In this document: positions 21,177-31,763 of the stretch, piece after piece
Layout: every line of letters starts with the position of its first letter
Position numbering within the stretch: the first letter of the stretch is position 1
Assembly (NCBI RefSeq): GCF_020623625.1
Contig: NC_060202.1
Coordinates: 452,501-516,500, forward strand
Length of the DNA: 64,000 nucleotides
Direction: 5' to 3'
Source of the DNA: Saccharomycodes ludwigii
Lineage: Eukaryota > Ascomycota > Saccharomycetes > Saccharomycodales > Saccharomycodaceae
Translations under genes and position numbers: made by a program
Notes under the pieces: generated by a model
The model's input: the letters and a program-made list of their open reading frames with translations, nothing else
What the model was told of the DNA's origin: nothing
Databases searched by the model: none

Positions 21177-22481
21177 ATGCTAAGAACTACTAACACAATC
21201 AATAGAGTAACAATAAAACAATCGTCTACAACAAAGATATTAAGAACAAATCCTTTAATACTATCTTTCATACCATTACAACAGAAACAACAACACACAT
21301 ACTTACATACTTCCCAATCATTATATGCTAATGGAGGTAAGTCACCATTAGACGTCTTTCGTGAAACTTTCAAACAGGAATGGAATCAATCAAAAGAATT
21401 GCAAGATAATATTAAGCAATTACAAGACGCCAGTGGCCGTTTGGCTGATAATGAAACTTTAAAGAAGGCCAGGGAAGCTACACAACGTTCAAGTACCATT
21501 TTATCCAAGACTTTAAAAAAAACTGGTGAAAAATTAGATTCTGTTGCTACCAAGGCATGGGATAGTGAGGTGGGTAAAGGTACTAGGAAAATAGTTAATG
21601 CCACTGCTGAAACTATTGATGAAAATGTTATTGAACCGGTCAAGAACACTAAAGTTTACAAAGAAGTTAGTTCAACGTTAAGTGATGGATCAAGTACTGC
21701 TTACGGTGGGTTTCTTACCAAGGAAGAAAGAGAATTTAAAAGACAAGAGGCCTTGCGTAATAGGAAGATGGCCACAAAAAGCAATGAAGATGCCGGAACA
21801 GCTCTAGTAGCTACAGATATCGAGTCCAAGCAAGATTTCACCAAAAAATTACAAGATTTCCAAACTAAAACCACCGTGGGTAGGGGTTTGCATCATTTTA
21901 AAATTAAATTCTGGGATGAGAGTGAAAACCCGTTAATTGTATTATTAAGAACTATTAAAAATAAAGTCTCTGGTTTCTTCTTTGCGGAAACTGAAGCCAG
22001 CAAAGTTATGGGCCAATTCCATTTAATGGACCCTACTTTCAATTTAGAGGATTTCAACAAATATTTAAGAGAATTTGTCGTTCCAGAGGTTTTGGAAGCT
22101 TATATCAAGGGAGATGAAAAAGTATTGAAGACTTGGTTTAGTGAAGCTCCTTTCAATGTTTATAGTGCTCAAAAGAAATTTTACACACAACAGGGGTTAT
22201 TCTCAGATGGTAGAATTTTAGACATTAGAGGCGTTGAAATAGTTAGTGCCAAAATGTTACCTGCTGATATCCCGGTTTTGGTTGTCGGTTGTAGAGCTCA
22301 AGAAATACATCTTTATAGAAATGTTAAAACTGGTGAAATCGCCGCTGGTACAGAAAGTAATATTATGCTAAGTTCTTATGCCATGGTTTTAACAAGAGAT
22401 CCTGAGCATGTTGATGATAAATTAACTGAAGGTTGGAAAATTATGGAATTTGTTAGAGGTGGCAGTAGATCCTTCACTTGA
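21177..22481 (+). CDS. TIM44: Mitochondrial import motor scaffold Tim44
   Basis: The 434-residue peripheral inner-membrane protein tethers mtHsp70 to the TIM23 channel on the matrix side. The N-terminus (MLRTTNTINRVTIKQSS) is basic and hydroxylated, as a matrix presequence should be. The mature N-terminal region has SPLDVFRETFKQEWNQSKELQ and the following helical segment; the C-terminal Tim44 domain runs from about 240 to 434 (VMGQFHLMDPTFNLEDFNKYLREFVVPEV, with Cys373 in VVGCRAQEIHLYRN). Length equals S. cerevisiae Tim44 (431). The order TIM44-RPB3-HIS6-FAF1 matches YIL022W-YIL019W. Confidence 0.95.
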   Translation: MLRTTNTINRVTIKQSSTTKILRTNPLILSFIPLQQKQQHTYLHTSQSLYANGGKSPLDVFRETFKQEWNQSKELQDNIKQLQDASGRLADNETLKKAREATQRSSTILSKTLKKTGEKLDSVATKAWDSEVGKGTRKIVNATAETIDENVIEPVKNTKVYKEVSSTLSDGSSTAYGGFLTKEEREFKRQEALRNRKMATKSNEDAGTALVATDIESKQDFTKKLQDFQTKTTVGRGLHHFKIKFWDESENPLIVLLRTIKNKVSGFFFAETEASKVMGQFHLMDPTFNLEDFNKYLREFVVPEVLEAYIKGDEKVLKTWFSEAPFNVYSAQKKFYTQQGLFSDGRILDIRGVEIVSAKMLPADIPVLVVGCRAQEIHLYRNVKTGEIAAGTESNIMLSSYAMVLTRDPEHVDDKLTEGWKIMEFVRGGSRSFT

Positions 22482-22738
22482 AAATAAAGTGGAATTTGGA
22501 ATTTTTTTTTTTCACCTCTTGTTTTTTTAAAAAAAAAAAAAAAAAAAAGCCTATATTTTCTTTATATGTTTTTGTTGCATGTTAATTCTCTTTAACATTA
22601 TGTATACATATTTATTTATCTGTATAATCTGTAAATACCATCAAAAAAAAAAATAAAAAAATAAAAAAAAGATGAAGAAAGAGAGGAAATATTTATTTGA
22701 TTGTTAGTAGTAGTAATAATAATAAGTTATATGTTGAA

Positions 22739-23152
22739 TTATGGATGTATTAACATTTTGGCACACCATTCCTTAACAAGATGACCAACTACAAAACCTT
22801 TATAAATAACTAGTTGTAACCAAGGTTTTAAAATAATCAATGCGCCTGTAAATACGATATTCTGTAGTAGTGGCATTATAACAATATTTTTTAAAATAAC
22901 TTTGCCTACTATTAAAACTTTTGTATTAAATTTAATATCGGAGATGTTAGTTGTGTTAGCATTATTAATATTATTTTGTTGTACTATTTTATATCTGTTA
23001 AATTCTTTATTTAAAGCACGATAAAATGTATAATTGAACCTTAAATCAGGTAAAGCCAGTTTGTTGGTAGAAGTAGATGGAGGTGCTATTAGATTTGTGC
23101 TTGGAAGTATCCTGATATTATTTTCTTGAGATTTTCTCTTGATATTTTTCAT
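22739..23152 (-). CDS. Hypothetical small hydrophobic protein, unknown
   Basis: The first in-frame ATG (23150-23152) gives 138 residues. The frame stays open about 96 nt further upstream without another ATG, so an undetected first exon is possible. The N-terminal third is basic and Ser/Pro-rich; a charged amphipathic stretch (LRFNYTFYRALNKEFNRYKI) is followed by an Asn-rich linker and a hydrophobic C-terminal part (about 78-130: VLIVGKVILKNIVIMPLLQ, then NIVFTGALIILKPWLQLVIYKG), perhaps two short membrane segments with interspersed Lys. This could suit a mitochondrial or peroxisomal membrane protein, but I recognise no family. S. cerevisiae has no counterpart I know between TIM44 and RPB3. 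Confidence 0.45.
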   Translation of the reverse strand: MKNIKRKSQENNIRILPSTNLIAPPSTSTNKLALPDLRFNYTFYRALNKEFNRYKIVQQNNINNANTTNISDIKFNTKVLIVGKVILKNIVIMPLLQNIVFTGALIILKPWLQLVIYKGFVVGHLVKEWCAKMLIHP

Positions 23153-23564
23153 TCTTCTGCTTGAATTGATTTTATTTTCTTTTACTTTATGGTACCCTGC
23201 AGCTTTCAAATAACAATAATAAAATAATGTAAATTGTTTCACTAACAATTCCCAAACAACAAAATGATAATAATAATAATTTTTTTTTTTTTTTTTTTAA
23301 TATTTTATATGATTTCCTTTTCCTAAAAAAAAAATATTTATATAGTCTTCCTTTCGGTCTTTTTAGCATTTTATCATAGTCCGAAATCGCTATTAAACTT
23401 TATTGGAAAGAAAGAAGAAAGAAAGAAGAAAGAAAAAAGAAAAAAAAAATATTCTAATCTTTTTCGTCTTAAACCAATCACTTAATAATAATAAAAAACT
23501 AGAATCATAACATCGCAGTACTAGCAATCATTTTCAACAGCATTTAGGACAACCACATTATACA
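23153..23564. other. RPB3 promoter region
   Basis: It holds (ATT)n and T runs (about 23281-23298), a GAAAGAA-type purine repeat at about 23407-23446, and an A/C-rich leader just before the RPB3 ATG. No further gene is seen. Confidence 0.5.
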
Positions 23565-24494
23565 ATGTCAGATAGATTGCCTCAAGTCAAAATTAGAGAA
23601 GTCACCAGAGAAAATGTCGATTTCATCTTATCCAATGTAGACTTAGCAATGGCGAACAGTCTCCGTCGTGTGATGATCGCCGAGATTCCAACATTATCGA
23701 TAGATAGTGTCGAAATTGAAGTCAACACCAGTGTGTTGGCTGACGAGTTTTTATCTCATAGATTAGGTTTAATTCCATTACAAAGTGCCGACGTGGACGA
23801 TTTGGTTTACAATCGAGACTGCTATTGTGAAGACTATTGTGACAGATGTAGCGTTGTATTGACACTGCATGCTATTGGAGAAAGCGAAAGCACCACTAAC
23901 GTGTATGCAAGAGATTTAGTGATTACGAGCAATTTAATGGGTAGAAACATTGGGGCTCCGATAATTGTTGATAAAGATGGCAACGGTTCATTGCTTTGTA
24001 AATTAAGGAAAGGCCAAGAGTTGAAAGTGAAATGTGTAGCCAAAAAGGGTATAGCCAAAGAGCATGCCAAATGGGGTGCTACTTCGGCTATTGAGTTTGA
24101 ATATGATCCTTGGAATAAGTTAAAGCATACGGATTATTGGTACGAACAGGATGCTAGACAAGAATGGCCCTTGAGTAAAAATTGCGAGTACGAAGATGCA
24201 CCAAATGATGATGAATTGTTTGACTATAAGGCTAAGCCTAATAATTTTTATATGAACGTAGAAACCGTCGGATCCTTAACCCCGGATCAAGTGGTGCTTA
24301 GAGGTATTAAGACATTACAAGATAAAGTGGCTGATATATTATTTTCATTGAAAAAAATGGAACAAGACAAAGTGGCAAGTTCTAATAATGCATTAAATCA
24401 ACAGCACGCCAATAGTGGCGCCAACCAATTAAATGACACAGACAATGGGTATGCTGATAATGTTGATACTAATATGGATGATGATGCGTGGTAG
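23565..24494 (+). CDS. RPB3: RNA polymerase II subunit Rpb3
   Basis: The 309-residue alpha-like subunit forms the Rpb3-Rpb11 heterodimer that nucleates Pol II assembly. The alpha-subunit motif [28 protein letters not shown] lies at 25-52. The zinc site is intact and at the same positions as in S. cerevisiae: Cys86, Cys88, Cys92, Cys95. A C-terminal dimerisation region follows ([22 protein letters not shown]) with an acidic Asn-rich tail ending DDDAW. The length is close to the S. cerevisiae protein (318). Confidence 0.97.
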   Translation: MSDRLPQVKIREVTRENVDFILSNVDLAMANSLRRVMIAEIPTLSIDSVEIEVNTSVLADEFLSHRLGLIPLQSADVDDLVYNRDCYCEDYCDRCSVVLTLHAIGESESTTNVYARDLVITSNLMGRNIGAPIIVDKDGNGSLLCKLRKGQELKVKCVAKKGIAKEHAKWGATSAIEFEYDPWNKLKHTDYWYEQDARQEWPLSKNCEYEDAPNDDELFDYKAKPNNFYMNVETVGSLTPDQVVLRGIKTLQDKVADILFSLKKMEQDKVASSNNALNQQHANSGANQLNDTDNGYADNVDTNMDDDAW

Positions 24495-24536
24495 GATGAA
24501 AATAACTTTTTCTCTTTGTGTATGTGTATTAACTGA

Positions 24537-24541
<5 letters not shown>

Positions 24542-24583
<42 letters not shown>
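24542..24583. repeat. A42 homopolymer between convergent RPB3 and HIS6
   Basis: Forty-two A in a row, then G and twelve more A, about 50 bp past the RPB3 stop. It is the longest pure homopolymer I counted in the window. Confidence 0.85.
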
Positions 24584-24596
<13 letters not shown>

Positions 24597-24762
24597 CGGA
24601 GAATAGAAATGACAAAGAAAAAAAGTTGTTTAATAAGAATGTTAAATGTGTTCAAGATAAATAATTAGCTTATAAAATTATGTCTAATAAAATGTTTTAT
24701 TAAATATATATACCATTCTCCAATTTTTGCACAGCTTTGACACAATATAATAAAGTTACCGG

Positions 24763-25629
24763 TTAATCCTGTTCTCTATTCCATTTACAACAATCTTCAA
24801 ATTTAACTAATTCACCACCAAAAATGTCCAAACTGCTACCAAAAGTTAAATCTATTTTACCCTTGCTTAGTTGTTTGACAATGGCCAGATCATTAATGCT
24901 TTTGGCTCCACCAGCATAAACTATTTTTACATCAGTTAAATCTTGGACCCATTCACCTAATTTTGCAATTAGTTCCAAATCAACGCCTTTGCACAATCCT
25001 TCAACATCCGCAGCATGGATTAAAAATTCATTAGTGTATTTACTTAATTCTTGGAATAACTGTTTGTTTAATTTCAAAGTAGTTAAAGTTTGCCATTTGT
25101 TAAAGCATACAATCCATTCTGTTTGATCATCTTGTTTTGAGTCTTTTCTTTTTTTGCAACTTAAATCAATTACAATCTTATCCCTAGACTTACCACACTT
25201 GTGGAAAATTTTTAATAATTTCTCCATTGAAAAATCGCCAGTGTTGAAATCAAATAAATAACTCGTGATAATAATCTTACGCGCTTTGTATTCGTTCAAC
25301 CAAGTCAAACAATTATCTATGTTGATACCTCCACCAACTTGGAAAAAAAAAGGCACAGTTTCGAGTGCTAGTTGAGCAGTTTTAATGGTCTGGGTATTGG
25401 AAGAATCCAATAAGATAATGTGTGTTGATTCAATGTTATTTTTTTTGTATAATTGTGCATAATATGATGATGGTTTAGTGGAAACAAAGTTTGTTTCTAA
25501 AGCATTGGCAGTAGCCTTTTGAGTGGTCGTTGTTGGAACATCAGGTTTTGTTTTATCTATTAATGTGGAACCTACAATTTGTTTGACTTGACCATTATGA
25601 ATATCAATGCAACCAACAAATTTAGTCAT
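24763..25629 (-). CDS. HIS6: ProFAR isomerase (HisA-type), histidine biosynthesis
   Basis: The 288-residue enzyme converts ProFAR to PRFAR, the fourth step of histidine synthesis. The start [20 protein letters not shown] carries the catalytic Asp9 at the end of strand 1. [14 protein letters not shown] is the phosphate-binding strand 3-4 turn, [13 protein letters not shown] holds the second catalytic acid region, and [11 protein letters not shown] is the second phosphate site, as expected for the (beta-alpha)8 barrel. An insertion around 148-160 ([11 protein letters not shown]) is typical of the fungal form. It converges on RPB3 as YIL020C does. Confidence 0.95.
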   Translation of the reverse strand: MTKFVGCIDIHNGQVKQIVGSTLIDKTKPDVPTTTTQKATANALETNFVSTKPSSYYAQLYKKNNIESTHIILLDSSNTQTIKTAQLALETVPFFFQVGGGINIDNCLTWLNEYKARKIIITSYLFDFNTGDFSMEKLLKIFHKCGKSRDKIVIDLSCKKRKDSKQDDQTEWIVCFNKWQTLTTLKLNKQLFQELSKYTNEFLIHAADVEGLCKGVDLELIAKLGEWVQDLTDVKIVYAGGAKSINDLAIVKQLSKGKIDLTFGSSLDIFGGELVKFEDCCKWNREQD

Positions 25630-26091
25630 TTCTAAGGGGAAAAAGGATGAGTAATATTTAATATGTTTTGTTTATTTTTTTTTTTTTTCTTTTTTGTTGG
25701 ACAACAATATAAGAATGTTATGGTTAATAATGATTAATTACAACTCATTAGAATATTATAATTTTCAATGTTTTTTTTTTTTTTCCTTTCTATTCCATTG
25801 ATACAAAGGCCAATTCCTATAAGAAAATAAGTCCGATTTTAACACTGTTGTCCAAAGCATGTCCATATTTGTTTTCTCGTTTCTTTTTTTTTTTCTCTCT
25901 CTTTCCCATAGCATCGTTTTTTTTTTTTATCGAGTTTTTTAAAGATAAAAGGTTATACGTATAATATACACATTGCAAACTGAATTAACTCAAGAACTAT
26001 GATTGAAAAATAAAATAAAATAAAATAAAATAAATTCGTTTGTATTATATATAAAAAGAACGGGGAAAAAATTAAATATTATAACTAAAAA
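25630..26091. other. Divergent HIS6/FAF1 promoter
   Basis: It holds T runs, a (TAAAA)n tract at about 26010-26034 and a GATGAGTAA near 25645. I did not find a perfect Gcn4 site (TGACTCA) for HIS6 or a full PAC/RRPE pair for FAF1. No gene is seen. Confidence 0.5.
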
Positions 26092-27111
26092 ATGACCATC
26101 AATAAAGATAACGATGTTGAGTATTTGAAACAATTAGAAGCACAAAGGTTGGCATTTGAAACACAATTCGGTACGTTGGAATCAATGGGGTTTAAAGACA
26201 AAACTAAGGTAAGTGGGACCGCAGATACTGAAAATAATGATGACAATAGTGACACATGTAACGTTTCAGCATCAGATTCTGAGGATAATAGTGATGACAA
26301 TAAAAGTGATGAAAAAATTCATCCACATAACACCAAGAGTGTGCATAATCCTAAAATTATTAAATTTGATCAGTTAATGATGGATGACAGTCTAAATAAA
26401 CCAACTAAAATAAGTAAGGCAGATTTGAAGTTATTAAAAAGTGGGAAATCTACGATAGATCGAGGTACCATTAAAAAAGGTTTTTCCAAAAAAAACCATC
26501 GTGATAATGAAAGTAGAAGTGACGATGAAAATGAAAATGAAATGGAGAACTTGCGTAACGATATAGAATTGCAAAACTTCATCAAAGAATCGCATTTGTT
26601 ATCGGCATTTAGTAACAGGGGTGGCAATGGTGTCAACAGTTTTAGAGATGACGAGATAACGGGTAAAGTAAGAATGAAAACATTAGAACAAAGGTTGAAA
26701 ACCATACAGGACAATAACCATAACGTATCCAATAGGTATAAATCCAAAAGCAATACCTTGGAAAGTATGCCAATGAATGTCAGAAAGGGAATGGTTAAAA
26801 AGCACTTGGATAGAATAGACAAATACGAGAAATTTGCCAAGGAAAACGGTATTGTATTAAGCAAGAATGGTAAAAAGGATGGATTTAGAAAAATTGATAC
26901 TACTTATAAAAAAGATATTCAAAAACGTATTGGTTCGGGATCGAACAGGAATATAGGTGGCAGTAATCGTAGAACATCTTTGAAAATCAATAGTGTTGGT
27001 AAAAGTACTAGAAACGGATTGATTTTAAGTAAAGCTGAAATAAGAAAAATAAATGGTGGAGATAAATTCAGTAACGGCGGTTCTGTTAAGAGGTCCAACA
27101 GAAAGAGGTGA
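26092..27111 (+). CDS. FAF1: 40S ribosome assembly factor Faf1
   Basis: The 339-residue nucleolar protein acts in pre-18S rRNA processing (S. cerevisiae about 346 aa). The start is well conserved (DVEYLKQLEAQRLAFETQFGTLESMGF), followed by an acidic Ser/Asp-rich segment, a central region with DIELQNFIKESHLLSAF and TGKVRMKTLEQRLK, and a basic C-terminal part (VRKGMVKKHLDRIDKYEKFAKENGIVLS) ending in Arg/Lys-rich repeats, consistent with RNA association. Position after HIS6 matches YIL019W. Confidence 0.88.
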   Translation: MTINKDNDVEYLKQLEAQRLAFETQFGTLESMGFKDKTKVSGTADTENNDDNSDTCNVSASDSEDNSDDNKSDEKIHPHNTKSVHNPKIIKFDQLMMDDSLNKPTKISKADLKLLKSGKSTIDRGTIKKGFSKKNHRDNESRSDDENENEMENLRNDIELQNFIKESHLLSAFSNRGGNGVNSFRDDEITGKVRMKTLEQRLKTIQDNNHNVSNRYKSKSNTLESMPMNVRKGMVKKHLDRIDKYEKFAKENGIVLSKNGKKDGFRKIDTTYKKDIQKRIGSGSNRNIGGSNRRTSLKINSVGKSTRNGLILSKAEIRKINGGDKFSNGGSVKRSNRKR

Positions 27112-27491
27112 AAAAATAAACCTTGTTATATTTTTATTGTTTTTTATTGTTTTTGTGTCTATGGGAGATGATACATATATCTATTAATGTAGCTGGATAC
27201 ATTGGTAATGGTGCTATTATTATTCGTATTTTTCTTGGTATTAAGATTATACTTCCCACGTGTGTGCCAGCGTTTCATATTTTAATATAAATTGAATTTT
27301 TTTTTTTTTTTTTTTTCCTTTTATTAAAAAATTGGCATTTATTCTTATTATTATTTCGAAGTCAGAATGTTAAATTATTTACCACGTGGGTCAGAAACTG
27401 TAGTATTTATACTTTAATAAGTAAAATTGCTTCCACAAAATATCTGAGAGTACGTTTTTTTTTGTTTTTTTTTTCTTTGTTATTTTATTTT

Positions 27492-27522
<31 letters not shown>

Positions 27523-27886
27523 AAGATTGGAAACAAACGAATACAATCTCACTTAAGAACTGAATAACTAAACAGATAGACAATTATTATGACTTACTAT
27601 ACAAACCATATAGATATCATTCTTTTTTTTACTTATTCTTTTATGACTTCTCTCTTTTTCCTTTTCCTTTTTTTTTCTCTTTCTCTCTTTTTTCACTCTT
27701 CTTCTCTTTCCTTCACCGTTTTTTTGTATAAATATCTGTATATATATATATATATATATATATGTTCTTCCATTTCAATGTTGAAACCATGTTTACAATG
27801 TAAAGCGAAAGATAAAAAAAAATTTAATGGTCTTTCACAAAACTATTGACCTGACCATAACATTAAATAACACTACTATACCATTT

Positions 27887-27924
<38 letters not shown>

Positions 27925-28060
27925 TTTAGCAACTCAAAAAGATAATAATATTAGAAAATATAGAGATCAAGATATTGCTACTGAGTAAGTTGCTGGTATT
28001 ATTACTTTAAAGTTATAAATATACATATATATATATATATTATCAGCATTTCACAATATT
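27112..28060. other. PHO4 promoter region
   Basis: A 0.95-kb tandem gap that belongs to PHO4. It holds two CACGTG boxes, a T/C-rich block at about 27455-27522, another T/C-rich stretch at 27660-27730, (TA)n at about 27740-27763 and an A31 run at about 27892-27922. A frame starting at 27589 (86 codons) is a Phe/Ser translation of the pyrimidine tracts. Confidence 0.6.
27257..27388. promoter_or_regulatory. Two CACGTGGG-type boxes upstream of PHO4
   Basis: CACGTG at 27257-27262 sits in TCCCACGTG (CACGTGGGA on the minus strand), and the box at 27383-27388 reads CACGTGGG on the plus strand. The GG flank is the one favoured by Pho4 (as in the PHO5 UASp2) and disfavoured by Cbf1, whose sites elsewhere in this window have a TCACGTG flank. 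They lie about 670-800 bp before the PHO4 ATG, 126 bp apart. Confidence 0.5.
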
Positions 28061-29037
28061 ATGAGTTTTCCTAGTAGCATTTTTGATCAAGTAGATAATT
28101 TTATTCATGATGATGGCGAAGAAATAGTAGTAAATCATGATGGAACAGCGAATTCGCAGAAACAAGAGCAACAGCATTACAATGAGGATGGTAATAGTCA
28201 TGATGGATTTATGTCCTCTCATACTGCCTCTAATTCTAACACGGCTGTTAATGCCGCGAGCGTTGGTAAAAACAATGCCGCTGATTTGCATTTGGAGTTA
28301 GAGAATTTACATAAGAGTTTTGAAGAACATCAAAGAGAATTCATAAACCAACAACAATTACAAACCTTTGATCACGTAGAGGGTCATAATAACACTGCGA
28401 TAAAAACTCTTCTTAATGTAAATATCGAAGACAATAACAACTATGGTCACGCTTATAATAGCCGTAGCAATAACAAAAACAATAAAAATGAAAGTGGCAA
28501 TGACGAGGTTAATGATAATTATGAAAATCCTAATCACGAGACTTATTTTTCTCCGGTCATCTCGCCGACTGTAATGCCCACATCTATAACAACAAGTCAT
28601 AGTTCTTCAAGTCTCGTCAATAGTGGCAATAACAATGACAATAACTCTCCCTATTTTCATAGCACCAAATATTCTTCCGCACGTCAATATTCAAGGCATA
28701 GCTCTATCACATTGAACACTTTGCCTTCGCCTGCATTGAAGGCAATCAAGGGGAATTTTAGCAACAATAATAACGGCAGTAATAGCAATGCTGGCGTCAA
28801 TATTAAGAGTAATGGCGTAATACCGGAGGCTTCCAGTGGCTCTAATAATAATGGTGGTAATTCTACAAATAAAAAAATCGTAAAGAATAGTCCACGGATT
28901 AAGTCAAAGCATTCGCCATTGGTACGACCAACAAGCGTTGGCGGCAGAAACACTGTTGGTATCGTTAATGGTAATAGTAATAACACTTTTGGCACTGATT
29001 CAATACATGCACCAAGGCTAGAACAAAGCATATTAGA

Positions 29038-29075
<38 letters not shown>

Positions 29076-29297
29076 TTGCTAATCCCGGTAACAATGGCAG
29101 TAAGAGTGATTGGGATGATATGTTTGTTTTGCCAGAAAGCAGCTTACCCAACACAGCAAACGCTAATGTCAACTCTGAAAATGACAACACTGCTACTAGT
29201 AATAGTAATTTAAAAATTATTTTACCTTCTTCATATAGAAACATTGATGATGATAATAATAATAATGATAGTAATGATAGTAATCAGAATAATGATC

Positions 29298-29351
<54 letters not shown>

Positions 29352-30454
29352 GGACACTAAGTAACCATAACAGTCCAAATATGAAACGGGATAGTAATGC
29401 AGGGAACTTCGACCCAAACATTATTGATAATAACAAAGTCAATACTATAAGAAACACCAGTAGTGTTCTCAGAGCTACTGAATCGCCTGTTATTAGGCCT
29501 AGAAAAGCCTTTAGTGCTAATAACACACCTTTGTTAAGGCCAAGGTTAGTTTCTACATTTTCTTTAGCTAACGAAAACTTGGGCTCCAATACAATCCTTA
29601 ATAACGATAATAGTAATAATACTACAGATGCAACATTTAGAAGCACGGCTACTATTAACAGTAGCGGTGTTAATAATCATAATGGCAATAGCATAGCTTC
29701 AGAAGGAGTAGATACGGATAATAATGATGGTCTTAATATCACCATTTTTGGTAGTAATGACAAAAATGTTAATTCAAACAAAACCTCTAGAAATAATACT
29801 ACAACTGCAGCTAATAATGTTTCAACTAAAACTGTTAGGAACAATATGACCAAAAAAAATAGCGTAACCGATGTAAATAACAACACTAACAAGAATAATA
29901 ATAATGGTGAAAATATTGCCCCTAATGATACATCGTTAATGAATTTTAATGGTATGGATAGTAATAATAATAATAATACTGCTACATCTATTACTACAGC
30001 CCCTAACGACAGCGTGCAAAATATTTTATATGTGGGAGCAACAACGGAGACACCCACGCAGAATAATACGGTTGTACGTCGCCGTAACAGTAGTGCAAGT
30101 AGCATTGGTTCGGGTAATAGCAGGACTCGCCGTAATAGTGGTAATCCGGTGTTAGTTGATGAAAGCAAAAAGAAGGAGGTTCACAAAGAAGCGGAAAAAG
30201 GTAGAAGAAATAGATTAAATAATGCGTTAATTGAATTGAATAACTTATTACCTCAAGATATAAAAAACAGAGTTAAGATACCTTCCAAAGCTACTACTGT
30301 TGAATTGGCTTGTTCTTATATAAGAGATTTATTAAAGTACCAAACTGGTGTTGGTGTTCATGCTGATAACAATAGTAATAGCAGTGGTAATGGTAATAAC
30401 ATGAACTACACTACTTCTGCTTGTGACAAGGATAACGATGAATATATGGGTTAA
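28061..30454 (+). CDS. PHO4: Phosphate-response bHLH transcription factor Pho4
   Basis: The 797-residue protein ends in a bHLH domain (about 704-765): basic region VHKEAEKGRRNRLN with the His, Glu and Arg that read CACGTG in Pho4, helix 1 ALIELNNLLPQ, and helix 2 SKATTVELACSYIRDL, which matches Pho4's PSKATTVEAACRYIRHL. Pho4 activates phosphate-starvation genes and is exported after phosphorylation by Pho80-Pho85. Pho85-type S/T-P-x-I/L sites are present: Ser164 (SPVI), Ser223 (SPAL), Ser277 (SPRI), and about Ser475 (SPVI) and Thr489 (TPLL). The rest is Asn/Ser-rich with runs of 12 and 17 Asn. S. cerevisiae Pho4 is only 312 aa. QCR6 follows as in YFR033C-YFR034C. Confidence 0.9.
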
Positions 30455-31763
30455 TTAATGGAGGAGGATGGGGGATAAGAATAAGAATAAGAATGAAAAT
30501 GAAAATGAAAATGAAAATAAAAATAAAAATAATAAAAAGGAAGCAAATATTTAAGAAAACGGCTTGCAATACTTGTTTATCATTTACCCTCCGTATGAGG
30601 GAACAAGACCTATTATTTTTACATTATTTATTTAATTTTTTTTTTTATTTAAATTTTTTTTTTTTTATTTTTTTTTTTTTTTTATCTCGTATCTTATAAT
30701 TTAATAATGACACTTTTATCCTCTTTAAACAAAGATTAAATTATAGTGTTTGTAAATGTAACAATTAAGCTTTATCAGACAAAAGGAAAGGAAAGTGCAA
30801 TAAAAAAACGTGTTTGTCGTTTTTGCGTCTATCCAATAAGGCAATGGTTTAATTTTTATTTTTTTCTTATTTTTAACTAATGGATATTTTACGTAGTATG
30901 AACTAAAAAAGAAAGTTGGGTTAATTTTTAATAAAATAGGTTTTTAAAAATTTAATAATAACATTTGAAAAGTGTGCAAGTTAGTTCGTATTAAATGATA
31001 TTTTTGTTTGGCCATATACATTTGTACGGACATGTCTGTTGTCAGCCAATTAAAAAACAGGGGATTATTCTAGTTTTATTTTAACTAATTGGGATTAGAT
31101 ATTTTTATAACCGAAAAAATTCAAAAGTTTTCGTTAAATTTTTTTTTTAATTTTTAATTTTTTAAACTTACAAGAGAACTACTACGTAAATGGATATTTT
31201 AGCCACTTTAAATGTGACATTTAACATTTGGGTATTTATTTTGTTTTAGAATGCCTGGTTACTAAAATTATGCGGGAATATAAGTTTTAAAGTAAGCTTT
31301 GATTGTTATAAACGCTAATTTCGGTTATTATGAACGCTAGTTTCGGTTTTTATCTTTTGGAAATTGGAAGGGAGCTTTCTGTTTGCTAATATTCAATACT
31401 TTGAGTAATTCCATCTTCAATAAAATCGTTCTTGTTTTTTTTTTCCTCTTTTTCATTTAATTTAACTTGATTTCTATTTGTTGTTTGTTTTTTTTGTTTT
31501 TTTTTTTTTCCATTTATTTTCCTTATCCTTTTCTTTTCGTTTTTATTGTTGTTGTCTATTGCGACTTTCTATTGCGACTTTCCATTTCTACGTGTAAGAA
31601 GTTTTCAAACAAAAAGGAAAAAAAAAAAAAAAAAAAAAACCTTTCTTTTTGAATACTTTCTTTTAAGTGAACAAACATATTAAAAAAAAAAATAGTCAGA
31701 TTTAGGTTAACCTTTTTGCAAATAATATTATTAATACAAAAAACAAAAGAAAAGAAAAAAAAA
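30455..31763. other. PHO4-QCR6 intergenic, 1.3 kb
   Basis: No gene is found. It starts with a degenerate (GAAAAT)n/(AAAAT)n run (about 30480-30538), has long T runs near 30631-30683, three CCAAT boxes, a short imperfect repeat (AACGCTARTTTCGGTT, 31311-31347), and more T/A runs before QCR6. Confidence 0.55.
30833..31092. promoter_or_regulatory. CCAAT boxes upstream of QCR6
   Basis: CCAAT occurs at 30833-30837 and 31046-31050 and as ATTGG at 31088-31092; the last two have the TTA-side flank expected for the Hap2/3/4/5 complex that induces respiratory genes. They are 670-930 bp before the QCR6 ATG, further than usual, so function is uncertain. Confidence 0.35.

Noticed and set aside
25640-25655. 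Gcn4 site for HIS6 at GATGAGTAA
   Set aside because: TGAGTAA lacks the full TGASTCA palindrome; too weak to list as a site.
27589-27849. 86-codon frame upstream of PHO4
   Set aside because: It is mostly Phe/Ser/Leu from pyrimidine tracts and (TA)n, lies in the PHO4 promoter, and has no recognisable domain.
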